From positions 1,116,001 through 1,180,000 of the forward strand of contig WIUZ02000010.1 in the NCBI GenBank assembly GCA_015956445.1: a stretch of 64,000 nt of DNA, given 5' to 3'. Under the pieces are notes generated by a model. It saw only the letters and a list, made by a program, of their open reading frames with translations. It did not search any database and was not told the DNA's origin. The position numbers were made by a program, and so were the translations under genes. Shown here piece by piece: positions 11,984 through 23,159 of the stretch; positions within the stretch are counted from its first letter, which is position 1, and every line of letters begins with the position of its first letter. Source of the stretch: Thelephora terrestris. Its lineage: Eukaryota > Basidiomycota > Agaricomycetes > Thelephorales > Thelephoraceae.

Positions 11984-13328
11984 TGTACGCTAGATATATA
12001 TCAGAGGAATGTATGACAAGATGTTGAGGAGTTTGACACGAGTTTTTTATGACCCAGCGTAGTAGTATATCCTGGTATTTCCTGGAATCGCACCTTTCAC
12101 AATTAATGCTGACGAGTTTTGGGCTCTCAATTACCCTTGTGATGTTTTTTGCATTGGCGAGCCATCAACACCCGAACTAGTGCCGGCCCCAGTTCTTGGG
12201 TTTTGACGGTAGTGGTTGTGATTACAAGGGGGATATCACTTGAAGGCTGACGACAAATTTGACACGGGCACGTAGGCTGGAGAAGGATTTAAGTCAATGG
12301 GCTAGAAGAGCCGAGTGGCGCTGGCTTTCCAAGCCTCTCGTGGAGCCTCTGTCAAGGCGACACTCCGAAGTACGGCTTGGGAAGTCTCGTGCGTGCGCTC
12401 GGTTGCACAGCGGAGAGCTCAGAACCAAGGCCGTGAACTGAAGAGACCTTCAGTCAGGCTTAAGTTGACTCTTCCGCCATCTCTTTTGGGGCATAATCAC
12501 AGAGATCGCTGGGGAAGCTCGTGGTGGAGACTAGGAGTGAAGGTCTTTTGAAGTTTCAGACTCGGGGTTCAGCCTTTCGCCATCGGAGGTTGAAGGATCT
12601 GCGGGCAGTTGCCGCCACCGTCCGCAGCTTAAACCTGCAGGCAAAACATGAAGATCAATGAGATGCAATGAAGGTCCATCGTTAGGCGTTTATATTCACT
12701 GAGCTGACCATCCTCACCGTCAGAGTGGAGGGGGTAAGCGTTGGGCGAGCGTCTCGCGGAGTGCTCAGGCGACACGATGATTCGAGAGCAGGATTGAGAG
12801 AGAGGGAGCCGCGAAGATTGGGTGCTTCATCCGGGTCACATCGACGAGGCCTGGGCGGAAGTACTTAGCAGCTTTGGGAGTGTGTGGGAGTGTGTAGCTG
12901 TACGGTGGTCTAGGCTCGTTCCAAGCCCCGGTTCTCCTCCTCGAGGCGGCCGGAGTCCGGCCGTTTCGATCGATGATCGAACCTCTCCTCCGCGCGAGGT
13001 GGATCCCTTCGGGATCCGGTCTTGTGCCGAGACTATACGGTGGTCGTCCCTTTAAATTTAGTTTAGAAATATGCGGAACCAACTGAGTGTGTGAGTATCT
13101 GTGAGAATTCGCGCACGGAATCAAAATTTTGCACAACGCTGGGCATGAGCAACACATGAGTACAAGCTTACTATTTCGCCATTAGTAATCCGTCTCCCAG
13201 GATCTCCGGTTCTGCATGTGTATCGCCATCACAACACGGCACTTAAATTCCCTGCTCCATCGGTCCGCCAAACAACTCTCGCTCTTGTACCACACCGCAT
13301 CCAACCTCGCCTCCCTCTTTCCCTCAAA
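11984..13328. other. spacer between dioxygenase and first zinc-cluster regulator
   Basis: About 1.3 kb without a recognisable gene; short frames on both strands are unsupported. It contains the dense hairpin cluster described separately. The last 100 bp are the probable leader of the regulator. Confidence 0.5.
12947..13017. repeat. cluster of perfect inverted repeats (hairpin array)
   Basis: Three perfect inverted repeats sit within 71 bp. 12947-12963 has 8-bp arms around one base (CGGCCGGA/TCCGGCCG). 12965-12981 has 7-bp arms (TTCGATC/GATCGAA). 13001-13017 has 7-bp arms around TTC (GGATCCC/GGGATCC). Between them ACCTC (12981-12985) can pair with GAGGT (12996-13000). The cluster is unlike surrounding DNA. 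Function unknown: structured RNA, protein-binding operator cluster or remnant of a small element are all possible. Confidence 0.6.
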
Positions 13329-15758
13329 ATGACAGCAAAACGAGTATGCCTAGCTTGTAGGTGAGCCAAAAGTCCTGGAAAGTCTGTAAACGGGTCCTGA
13401 CTGACATCGACATTTATCACTGCTGTGTTTTCAGGATTCGTAAAATGGCAAGTCTTCGTGATCTGATTTCACCAGCTGCTAGCCGTTAACGCTGGTTGCC
13501 AACCTTTGTTCTTGAAGAGATGTATCCGCGGAACTCCCCGTTGTGTAGGGTGCACGGAATCGAACATCGACAAGTGCTTATACGTGTCAACAAAAAAAAG
13601 AGGGGCAGGGAGCACTTTGGGTATGGGAGAGGCTTGTCAACGGTGTCGGTGAGCGATAGAGCTAAAGCTTGACCGAGACGTCACCTGCTGATCAAGCTCC
13701 CCGCGTTTCGACATTTACGGCATATCAGCAAGAGGAAACGGGTGAGCTTATTCCCTGCTTTGAACATGCACCCGGAGTCCTTAGCCCGCTGAGACTACTA
13801 CTGTGTACAGAGATGCGATGCCAAGCAACCCTGTACTGCGTGTATCCGGCTCGATGGGGGTTCTGAGTGTGTCTACGACCAGAGTCGGGCGATGAAACGA
13901 ACGCGCGATAGATTACCCGCCGACGCCCAACATTTTCTCATCTCGTTCAAGTATGCCCCCAATCCGCTTAACTCATTGTCTCCATGGGCCAGCGAAGATG
14001 CAGGCGTTTCCAACTTCCACGTATCTTCGCCAGAATCCTGTGGCTCCGGCGCCTCTCCGACCCAGTGCTCGACCTCTCCCTATGCGCCCCTGGAAAAACC
14101 TCACGTCACAGATTCCAACACATCAGAGACCGCTGATTCTTCTGGCCCCAAGAAAGAACCCCCAGGAATGCAACTGGTGCTTTTCCGAGGAGATTCGCCC
14201 GAACCCCCCTTTCAGCTAGAGGGAAAATCTACCCTTTCCTTCTCCCCGTTGCTTCGGTTGCCCTCCATCATCCCCCGCCCGCTCCACGTGCCGTTCTCCG
14301 TCATGAATCCAAAGCACTTCCAGATTTCTGACACAACGCCGTCGGAGCTGGATTTATCATTGTGCGCGATTCCATTTCTTGGTGCAGTAGCCTGGAGCTA
14401 ACTTTGTTTAGCCGCGTCGCGGCGTTACGGCGGTTTAGATTGTTCGGAACTCATCTCACAGGTCCGAAGCAAGAAGCTGTGATCCGCGCCGAGCTTACAA
14501 ACACAGTTGTCCATCCGTTCTTTACTCACGCCACGGCTGCACTCGGGATGCACTTCCGCGCCAACATCTCAGACACTCAAGATGTGGTCCGACTCCATGC
14601 GAAACACAGTCAACTGGCTTGGGAACAGATCGCGGAAATCAGTAAGGGTAACGATGCAAGCCTCAAGGCCCAGGCATACCTCCAGGTTGCCACTAGCAGC
14701 CTTTACGGGAGGTGGTTCGACTTCTGCCGTCAATATCTGACGAGGGCGTGCATTGCCCTCAATGCGGCAAAACTCCGGTTCATCCCGACTACAGGACGTC
14801 CACCAGAGCTTACGGAGGATGTCTTCGAGAAGTTTGCCATTCTGTCGCAGAATATCTACCTCGAGAATTACCTGTTTTTGGCTGTCGACGGAGTGGAACC
14901 AAAAATGACAACCCGGATCGAGAACGAGTTTCAACATGAACTTCAGGTGCGTGTATTTTCTTGCTTCCTACGACCTCCATTGACAAGGGCATAGCAAATT
15001 TATCCCCAGTTATTCGAGACTTGCCCGCTGACCATGCGGACACAGGCGATTCTACTAGTCAAGGGCGTAATTTTGATGATGTCCCTCTGTTCGGCAGATG
15101 GTGGGTCATCTCAGCTGGATATTGACCCGACTGAGCATCGTTTCCCTTGCCACAGGAGCGGGGCTGGGCCGGTGGAAACAGATTTGCGATGAGGCAGTGG
15201 CTCGCCTGCGCGAATACTCTGAAACTCTTCTACGAAATATTCCACTGTTCACGGAGATCGGGGATACCCACGGAGCAGAGATAGTTCAAAACAGTTGCGT
15301 TGGCTGTTTGGCGCATCTTTCGGTACTATGCGACCTCATCGGGCGACTGGAACCGAATTTCAAACCTCGGATGGACACCGTCTGCGACTGGTCATTGGAG
15401 CGACTTGGAACCCTCACGAAAGAGATGAGTTTCGATGAGTACACGTACCTCGATCTGTTGTTGAAGGTGGGTCGCGACAGTAAAAAGGTGAAGGTGTCCT
15501 GACGGTGGTTAGATTTCGTGGGAGAGGTCGTTAGCCGTGTTCGATTCGCGGATTCAATACCTTTCGCACGAGGAGAGCACATCATTACGGCGCCATCGTA
15601 CAGCTGTTTCTGAGGCGTGGTCAGACTTCAAGGCCAAGCTTCCAAATGAATCACCTCTGACGATCACTGCGCACTTGACGTTTGTCGATGGCCGGCAAGA
15701 GGGATCGAGCTATCCAAACTTCATGTTGGCTTCTGAGAGGTGGACCTATGGACTATAG
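13329..15758 (+). CDS. regulator with two Zn2Cys6 clusters, paralog 1
   Basis: Probable nuclear DNA-binding regulator of 645 residues. Nine exons: 13329-13360, 13435-13447, 13518-13648, 13729-13741, 13811-14361, 14412-14946, 14995-15100, 15156-15466, 15513-15758. Cluster 1 has Cys at residues 7, 10, 17, 24, 27 and 35 (C-x2-C-x6-C-x6-C-x2-C-x7-C). Cluster 2 has Cys at 55, 58, 65, 71, 74 and 83 (x2, x6, x5, x2, x8). The linker between them has only 19 residues and is basic (TKKRGAGS). Exons 2 and 4 are 13-nt microexons encoding the basic stretch between Cys 2 and Cys 3 of each cluster. The intron after exon 2 has a GC donor (13448). The rest is a helical domain shared by the four paralogs, with blocks KQEAVIRAEL, PLTMRTQAILLV, SCVGCLAHLSVL and VDGRQEGSSYPNFM. 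Confidence 0.9.
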
Positions 15759-17344
15759 ACGGGTCATGCTTAGATGGTGAGTGGGAATCTCCCAATATGC
15801 ACGCGAATACCGTGGAATTCTAAGGAACTTCCAGGTCTCCGACGGCTGTTGGACCGGGGATGTCACTCTCTAAACCACACGTCTGGGGCCGCGACGTCGT
15901 TTGATTCTGTGACAGCACCGGATAACACCAAAAATTGACGGCATTGGGAAGGACTGCGCCCTCACCTACCGAAGCGCGGTAAAGTTCCAGCGTTTCTCCG
16001 AGTCCATGCTCGATGCTCAGCACTTGCCGCCGTACGGGACGCGGGGGGCTCCCAATACTGGGATAAAAAGGACTCTTTTGTACGTGTATGCTTAGATCAT
16101 AGATATTCTCGCGCTAGTGTTCGAAGAGATGTATCTTTAGCTTTTCAACCGTGGATTTGGTCACCTGTATACGATGTTCTGACTGTATAAACGCCGCGTT
16201 CCTCGATACCTATGCCGTGCTCTAATGGCCTCTGTAAGGAGTGAGTCCATGGTCCAAGACCCCTGGATCTTTCATGGAGGGTGAAAATTGAGTATGTCCT
16301 TCAAGTCTCCATCTGCCCGACAGATCATGTAGCTGGGGTGGTTGTCGCCCGTGAACCCACGATTGAACGTCTGAACCGCAACCCATCGACGTTTACAAAA
16401 CTTCCGGAACCAATTATCAACATCTATAGAGTACTGAGTCGGTACGTTGCGCGCGATACAATATGATAGATCTAGGGTTATGGGCCGCTAAAGGAGACAA
16501 AGCGCTGAATCTCTCGTCAGAGTTTCTTTTCCGGTTTCACTTATATATACTAAGGAACTCGGAACGATGGGAAATGGTTATCTCCGGTATGCACGGAGGT
16601 TTCCTTCTGTGAGACCTGGGACGTCCCCGTCCTGGCATCATCCGATTCCCGTTCTCGTCTCGTACCACATAACGCAAGCACCCATGCGCTGCGGTGTTCC
16701 GGTGGCGTTGAATTGGTAAGGAGTGGTGGAAACATTGTATTCAATGGGTTGGGCGTCCTCCAGTGAAGGTAAGGCATAGCGCGCCTGCTTCAACTGTTTG
16801 TTTCCAAGATCTGTCGCTCAGAGAGGTTTGAGGGCCTCTCACGGATGCCTTCTGGAAATTGGGTTTCCAGATCTTGTGCGTCTCAGGTAGGGTCCATCTG
16901 AGCGTTTGCGGTTGGCCGGTGTAGAATCAGCAACAAGACCAAGCCGGCGTTTCTTCGGGAGCTCCGCGGAGATACCCAAAATCGCTTGAACGTAAATCCT
17001 CCACGAGGTGCCTTAGCTACAGCATTGCAGGTATTGCTACGGGGAGTGATATTCTAATATGTGCCTTATGTACCTCCTCTCTCTGAATGCAACCCTAGTC
17101 TATTCAATCTACGTGGGTTTCTTGGGCGGTCCCAAGGAATGAACGGCGGTGAGCGTTGAGGGTATTTATCTCACGGTGCAGGGAGCCCGATATCGAAGCG
17201 CCATGTGCGTAAGGCCTTACGTGCCTGTGCGCATGGGCTAACGTCCTAAACGCTTTCATCACAAGTCAATAGGCCGAGGAGAAGGGGCTCTCGCCCACGA
17301 ACCACATTACGTCCCATTTTGCACATGTTTCACCTCCTTCGCAT
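15759..17344. other. spacer between tandem regulators 1 and 2
   Basis: About 1.6 kb with no recognisable gene. Its position suggests DNA carried along in the tandem duplication; I did not find long similarity to the spacer upstream of paralog 1 by eye. Confidence 0.45.
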
Positions 17345-19747
17345 ATGACCACCACCAAAAGGGCGTGCTTGGCTTGTAGGTGAGCTCGAGTATAGGCTAC
17401 GCGCCTTCACTCTCCGTTCTGTTTCTGATCGACATTGAAACGTTTTGATCCAGGACTCGCAAAGTGGTATGTCTCCGCGATCGTGTTGCATGAAATTCTG
17501 GCCGCGAAGGCTGATGATTTGTTTCCGAAGAAATGTACACCCGCGACTCCTCGTTGTCTACGATGTAAAGAATTGAATATCGACGAGTGCTTGTACGTGC
17601 CAGCGAAGAAAAGAGGTTCAGGGAATACTTTGGGGGTTGGGGAGGCTTGTCAACAATGTCGGTGAGGAGTCAAATCTTTATTGCGTCAATTAAAAGGCGG
17701 CTGCTAATTAAACTCGCCGCACTTTCGCGTGAACGGCATATTAGCAAGAGAAAACGGGTGAGTTCTCGGTCTCATACCCGCGGTGCTTATCTCATTGTGA
17801 TGTATAGCGATGCGACGCTAAGAAACCCTGCACCGCATGCATTCGACTCGACATGGGTCGCGATTGCGTCTACCAGCGGAGTCGGGCGGCGCAACGTACA
17901 CGCGACAAGCTGCCTCCAGACGCCCAGCCTTTTCTCTTCTCGTTCAAGTATGAACCTAACCCCCACACTCCCCCATCCCCTTCAGCCACGAGCGAAGATC
18001 CTTGCTCTCCTGCTTCCGATATCACCACCCCCGTTACACCTCCGACCTGCCCAACTTCGCTTCCTGTTTCCTCGGAAGAATGCCGCTCTGCGGTGTCTGA
18101 TAGACCCAATGAACCTGACCCTCCCGCCGTTCAGGAAAAAGGGAGATCTCAAACGCAACTCGTGTCCTTCCGAAGAGATTCTCCCAAGCCTCTCAATTCA
18201 AACAAAGCATCCACACTTACCCTCCCGCCATATTTTCGGTTGTCCTTCATCCCTCGTCCGCTCTGTGTGTCGTTCCCTCTCATGAATCCGGAATACTTTC
18301 AGATCTCTGACACAACGCCGTCGGAGCTGGATTTGACATTGTGCGTGTTTCCCTTCCTCGGTTGCAGAAACAGGGAACTAACTTTGTTTTACCAGCCGCG
18401 TCGCGGCGCTACGCCGGCTCAGATTGTTTGGGACTCATCTCACAGGTCCAAAGCAAGAGGCTGTAATCCATGCCGACCTTTCGAACGCTGTTGTTCATTC
18501 TTTTTTTGTTCATGCCATAGCTGCACTCGGGATGCACTTCTGTGCCAACGCCTCAGACTCTCCAGAAACTCTCCGACTGCATGTGAAGCACGCTCAACTC
18601 GCCTGGGAACAAATGGCAGAGATTAGCAAGGGGAATGAAGCATACCTTAAGGTCCAGGCATTCCTTCAGACCGCTACTGGCAGCCTTTACGGGAGGTGGT
18701 TCAAATTCTCTCGCGAATGGCTGACGAGGGCGTGCATTGCACTGAATGCGGCGAAACTTCAGTTCATTCCAAGCGTGGGACGTCCACCAGAACTTACGGA
18801 GGATGTGTTCGAGAGACTCGCGATTCTTTCGCAGACTATCTACTTCGAGAACTACCTGTTTTTGACCGTGGATGAGATTGAGCCGAAGATGACAGCCCGG
18901 ATTGAGGATGAATTTAGACGGGAGGTTCTGGTGGGTTGATTTCCTTGTTTACTAAGTCACGCATTGACGAGGGCGTAGCAAACCTATCCAAAATTGTTTG
19001 AGATCTGTCCGTTGACCATGCGGACACAGGCGATCCTACTGGTCAAGGATGTTATATGGGTCATGTCCCTCTGTTCGGTTGATGGTAGGTCGGTGTAGCT
19101 TGTCGCTGACCCAACTGACCCCCGCTGCTTCTTCTACAGGAAAAGAACCAGACCAACTGAAGCGGATATGTGATGAGGCAGTGGCTCATCTGCGTGAATA
19201 TTCCGAAACCCTTCTTCGGAATATTTCGCAGTTCATAAAGATCGGGGATACCCATGGAGCAGAGATCATTCAAAGCAGTTGCGTTGGCTGTTTGGCGCAT
19301 CTTTCGGCGCTATGCGACTTCATCGGTCGTTTGAAACCGAATCACAAACCTCGGATGGATATCGTCTGCGACTGGTCATTGGAGCAACTTGGGACCCTCA
19401 CGACAGGGATGAGTTTCGATGAGTACACGTACCTCGATCTATTGTTGAAGGTGGGTCGTGACAATAAAATGAAAGAATTAGAATGTCCTAACCTTGGTTA
19501 GATTTCTTGGGAAAGGTCGTTAGCAGTGTTCGATTCGCGGATTGGTTACCTATCGCACGAGGAGGGGACATCGTTACGGCGCCATCGGGAAGTTGTCGCT
19601 GCGGCGTGGTCAGACTTCAAGGCAAAGCTTCCAGATGAATCCCCTTCATCGTTTACTGCGCTCATGGTATTTGTCGATGGCCGGCAAGAGGGGTCGAAGT
19701 ATCCAAACTTTATGCTGGCTTCTGAAAGGTGGACCTACGGGCTATAA
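17345..19747 (+). CDS. regulator with two Zn2Cys6 clusters, paralog 2
   Basis: 640 residues, nine exons with the layout of paralog 1: 17345-17379, 17454-17466 (13 nt), 17531-17661 (131 nt), 17745-17757 (13 nt), 17808-18340, 18396-18930 (535 nt), 18979-19084 (106 nt), 19140-19450 (311 nt), 19502-19747 (246 nt). Cluster 1 begins ACLACRTRKVKCTPATPRC and cluster 2 CQQCRKRKRRCDAKKPC, both with the canonical spacing of six cysteines. Closest relative in the window is paralog 1, directly upstream in the same orientation (for example both carry TTPSELDL and the YLDLLLK exon end), so this is a recent tandem duplicate. Reading frame appears intact. Serine/proline-rich, disordered sequence follows cluster 2 and could be an activation region; that is inference. 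Confidence 0.9.
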
Positions 19748-20814
19748 CTTGAGTGATGTGCGGGCGGTGCTTCAACTTCGGTGAGTAACTTTCCGCTATG
19801 CACACGAATACCTATCCACTTGGGAGGGAAATTTCTGGCTTACCGCTCTGTCACGTCAAGGATATTGATTACACACCGCGGTCCGGAGTCAAGGCGTTGC
19901 GGGGATTTTGGCTCGAGGCTTCAAATCAACGGGACTGGTCAGGGGTACATCCTCGGCTACTTCGAAACAAAAAGTTAGCGTGGTTTCCCGTACCTGACCT
20001 TAGAGGTTTGTCAACATGTGAAGCGGTGTTTTTCCACATTGGGGGGTAGTTCCTAGTTCCTGGGACCTTGTGTGGTTTTAGGCTCTTATAAATGGTCGCT
20101 CACTGGTATTCGGAGTATTTGGAGAAGTCTGATTTATTGAGCAGGGATTTGGGCCACTGGATGTATTATGCTGCGTAAAATACACGTTTTCCAGCGCCCT
20201 TGGTGTGGTTCGGTCGTTATCGTTCGAAACGAACTTGCGGGCCAAGAAGCCTCAAGAAGCCCAAAGGTTCTGGCAAGGCAATCATGGAACGTGGACCCAC
20301 CATTAGTGACCTAAGCCTAGTGACCGAAGAACGATTCGGGGCTTCTCTTTGATGTAGTGGATGCGGCAGGTAGTTACAAGCGAACGAGACAAACTGCTGA
20401 ATCAGGCCCGCGGATTCCTCGATGTCTGTTTCTTTTCATTTTCAATTTATGCTGCAACTCCCGAGCATGGGACGCTCATCACGGTCAGTGAATGGCCCCG
20501 CGCGCAATGATATTTCCATAGAAAGTCCATGTGATGGTGACATCCCGCTCTGCCGAGGCTCCTCGGGGTTTCATGATCGTCATGCCATGCTACAAGCAGT
20601 CGGACTTTTTAGCGACGGAGTTGCGTTGGTCGGCGACGTTGATCTGCCGTTCAATTGTACGGGGCCAACCTTGTTGAGCCTGATGCAGAGCCTCTGCAAC
20701 GTGTACCCAGAGGAGGATACTCGAACGTTCGAAAACCCTTATGCATTAAGTACGAACTGTGTCCGAATCAAACAATGTAAAGAATCCCAGTCAGGAACGT
20801 AGTCTCACCCTGCA
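19748..20814. other. spacer between convergent regulators 2 and 3
   Basis: About 1.1 kb between the 3' ends of paralog 2 (plus) and paralog 3 (minus). One unsupported 126-codon frame on the plus strand (20422-20802); nothing recognisable. Confidence 0.45.
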
Positions 20815-23159
20815 TCAAAGTCCATAAAGCACCCTTTCCTTGGGTTTTATCAGATTTGGATATTTTGAACCCTCCAAACGACCATCGGTCGACATAACCA
20901 GGGAAGTGAACGAGTCCGGTTCGAGCCCCGGCATTTTCACTTGAAAATTGGCGTACGAATTTTCGATGATCGTTTCCCAGCGTCGCAACGATCCGTTCTC
21001 CACCTCCAAGCGCAACTGAAGACGTGCATCGATGGTGTCCAACACCGTTTTCCAAGACATCTAATTGGGTAGAGTAACCTGATAAGCGTCTCATCTCCTT
21101 TGGAGGAGCAAACCTTTGTGACACACGCACCCCGGTTAGAATATCAGAGCGTGGGTACCCTTCGACGTGAACCTCGAGAGAGAGGTTGCAAAGGTTGTCC
21201 AACGTCTGGTCATATAGATCTTCCATGGATATGCTTGAGGTCGGGTCCGTCTGACTTATGAGATGGCACAAGGCTGCTAAATGTGCTAGACATATGACAC
21301 AGCACGTCCAAATCATCCCAGCGCCGCTGGTATCCCCTATACTGGTGAAGCGCTGCAAGTTTCTCATAAGACCACTGGCGAATGTGTGTAAAGCATGAAC
21401 CAAATAGAGGTGTGATCTTTGTCGTTCGCTCGTGTCTTCCGCCCCTGAAGGTGGTGGGAGTCAGTCGCAACCCAGAGTCGCAACATTTGGGTACTCTTAC
21501 GATCAGCGGGGTTCAGGGCATGGATCGCGTCTCTGACCAGCAGAATACTTTGAGTCCGCATGGTCAAGGGACATATCTCAAAAAGGTATGGGTGCACTCG
21601 CTAGACCAGGCCACCAAATTTGTCTCCGGCCCTACGTCAAAAGAATAAAAAATGACCTCACCTGGAGGTCGAGCCTAAATTCTCTCTCAATTCTCGCCGT
21701 TTTCACAGGAGCAGGCCCGCCCAGCGCCAAGTAACAGTAATTCTCGAGATAAATTGTTTGAGAGAGGACAGAGGCTTCCTCGCGAACTCGCTCTGAGAAT
21801 TCTGCGGGTGGTCCGTGTTCCGGGGGAAACCCGAGTTTTTCCTTCTCGATGATCTTGCAGGCCTTCAAGAGATAGAACTGGGCGGTTTTGTTCAACCCTA
21901 AAGTGATGAAAGATTGAGTAAGTAGCACCAGTGCTTGAGCTATTACTCTCTCTGAATTGGTTTGCTTGAGCTGGACGAAGGATTCCCAAGCCCTCTGAAT
22001 ATATCTCGCTTGCAACTGAACCATGGCAGGTGTTCCTTGTCGGAATCCGCAAAGAGGCATCCCCATCGCCTGTACGCCATCCACGAAATAGCGATCAAGC
22101 ACAGAATTGGAGGTGTCACCACGGGTGATAGCTTCTTGTTTCTCCCGTGTGAAATATAACCCCAGCCTATTCAATTGACATAGCGCCCTCAAGCGACTGC
22201 CGAAGTCATGTTATTAGCCATTCCTACTCGATAGAAACTTGCAAGACTGAGGGGGACAAACGCGTACAAGGCCATATCCAGATCATTTCTGGCGACGCAG
22301 GAAACCTGCGAGTGTTCAGGGTGGATGGCCGATAACGGTATTCGGAGGGGGCGAGGAATAGTTTGAAAATGAATGGACGGAAGGACTGTGAACGACGATG
22401 CAGTGGGACGCGGGGGGTGCTCCGTAGATCCAGGAACTTCCCCTACGAGTGAGACATTTGATGAGGGGACTGGCGCCACCTTACGGGGTGCACGAAGCGA
22501 GAGTTTCAGCTCAAGCTGGTTTGGCGGCGTCGAAGATCGTTCAAGGAGATTGGCGGATGAGGAGTGGGAGGAAGCGGATCCACTGCTGGAATCGAGCGAA
22601 GCTCGGAGGACACTTTTGCTGGAACGAGATCGCTCGTACGTACACGCGGCGACCCTATCCCTGTTCACGCATGTCGCGCATGGTTGCCTAGCGTCGCATT
22701 TCTATCGGTGGAATAAATCACTGCATCTCGTTGGCTTAGCTCGATACAAGTGATCACTCACAATTTTCTTCTGCCTGATTGAAAGTGGTTCCATCAGCTT
22801 TATCCCTTCAGATGACCGCTCGGGGCAACTCACCGACAAGGGATGCATGCTTGGCCCATTCGTAAGGTGTTCCCGACTCCTCTCTTCTTCACCAAAGTGT
22901 AATGGCAATCGGGGATTCCCACCTCCGTGCATCTAGTACAACCCGAAGGACCCGGAATGCATTTCTTCGAGGGGGATCCATTTGTAGGGAAGATGATAAG
23001 ACACGAATTCACAACACGAGGAGGAATGAAATTCACCACTTTCCGGGCCCTGTACGAATATCAGTATTAGGAGTCGATCTTGCGGACACGCGAGTCGCAA
23101 TTTGCAAGGGCATGTACCCACCTGCACGCCATACATGCCCCTTGATATCTAGCGGCCAT
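20815..23159 (-). CDS. regulator with two Zn2Cys6 clusters, paralog 3 (inverted)
   Basis: 607 residues on the minus strand, nine exons: 23159-23122, 23049-23037 (13 nt), 22964-22834 (131 nt), 22774-22762 (13 nt), 22701-22268, 22196-21662 (535 nt), 21600-21501, 21444-21131, 21060-20815 (246 nt). Cluster 1 reads ACMACRARKVKCIPGPSGC and ends at DC; cluster 2 reads ACIPCRQKKIKCDARQPC and ends at AAC. All twelve cysteines are present at family spacing. The disordered region after cluster 2 is shorter than in paralogs 1 and 2, and the sequence is clearly more diverged. The C-terminal domain keeps EKQEAITRGD, PLTMRTQSILLVRD, CLAHLAALCHL and DGRLEGSKYPNL. Arranged tail-to-tail with paralog 2. Confidence 0.88.
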
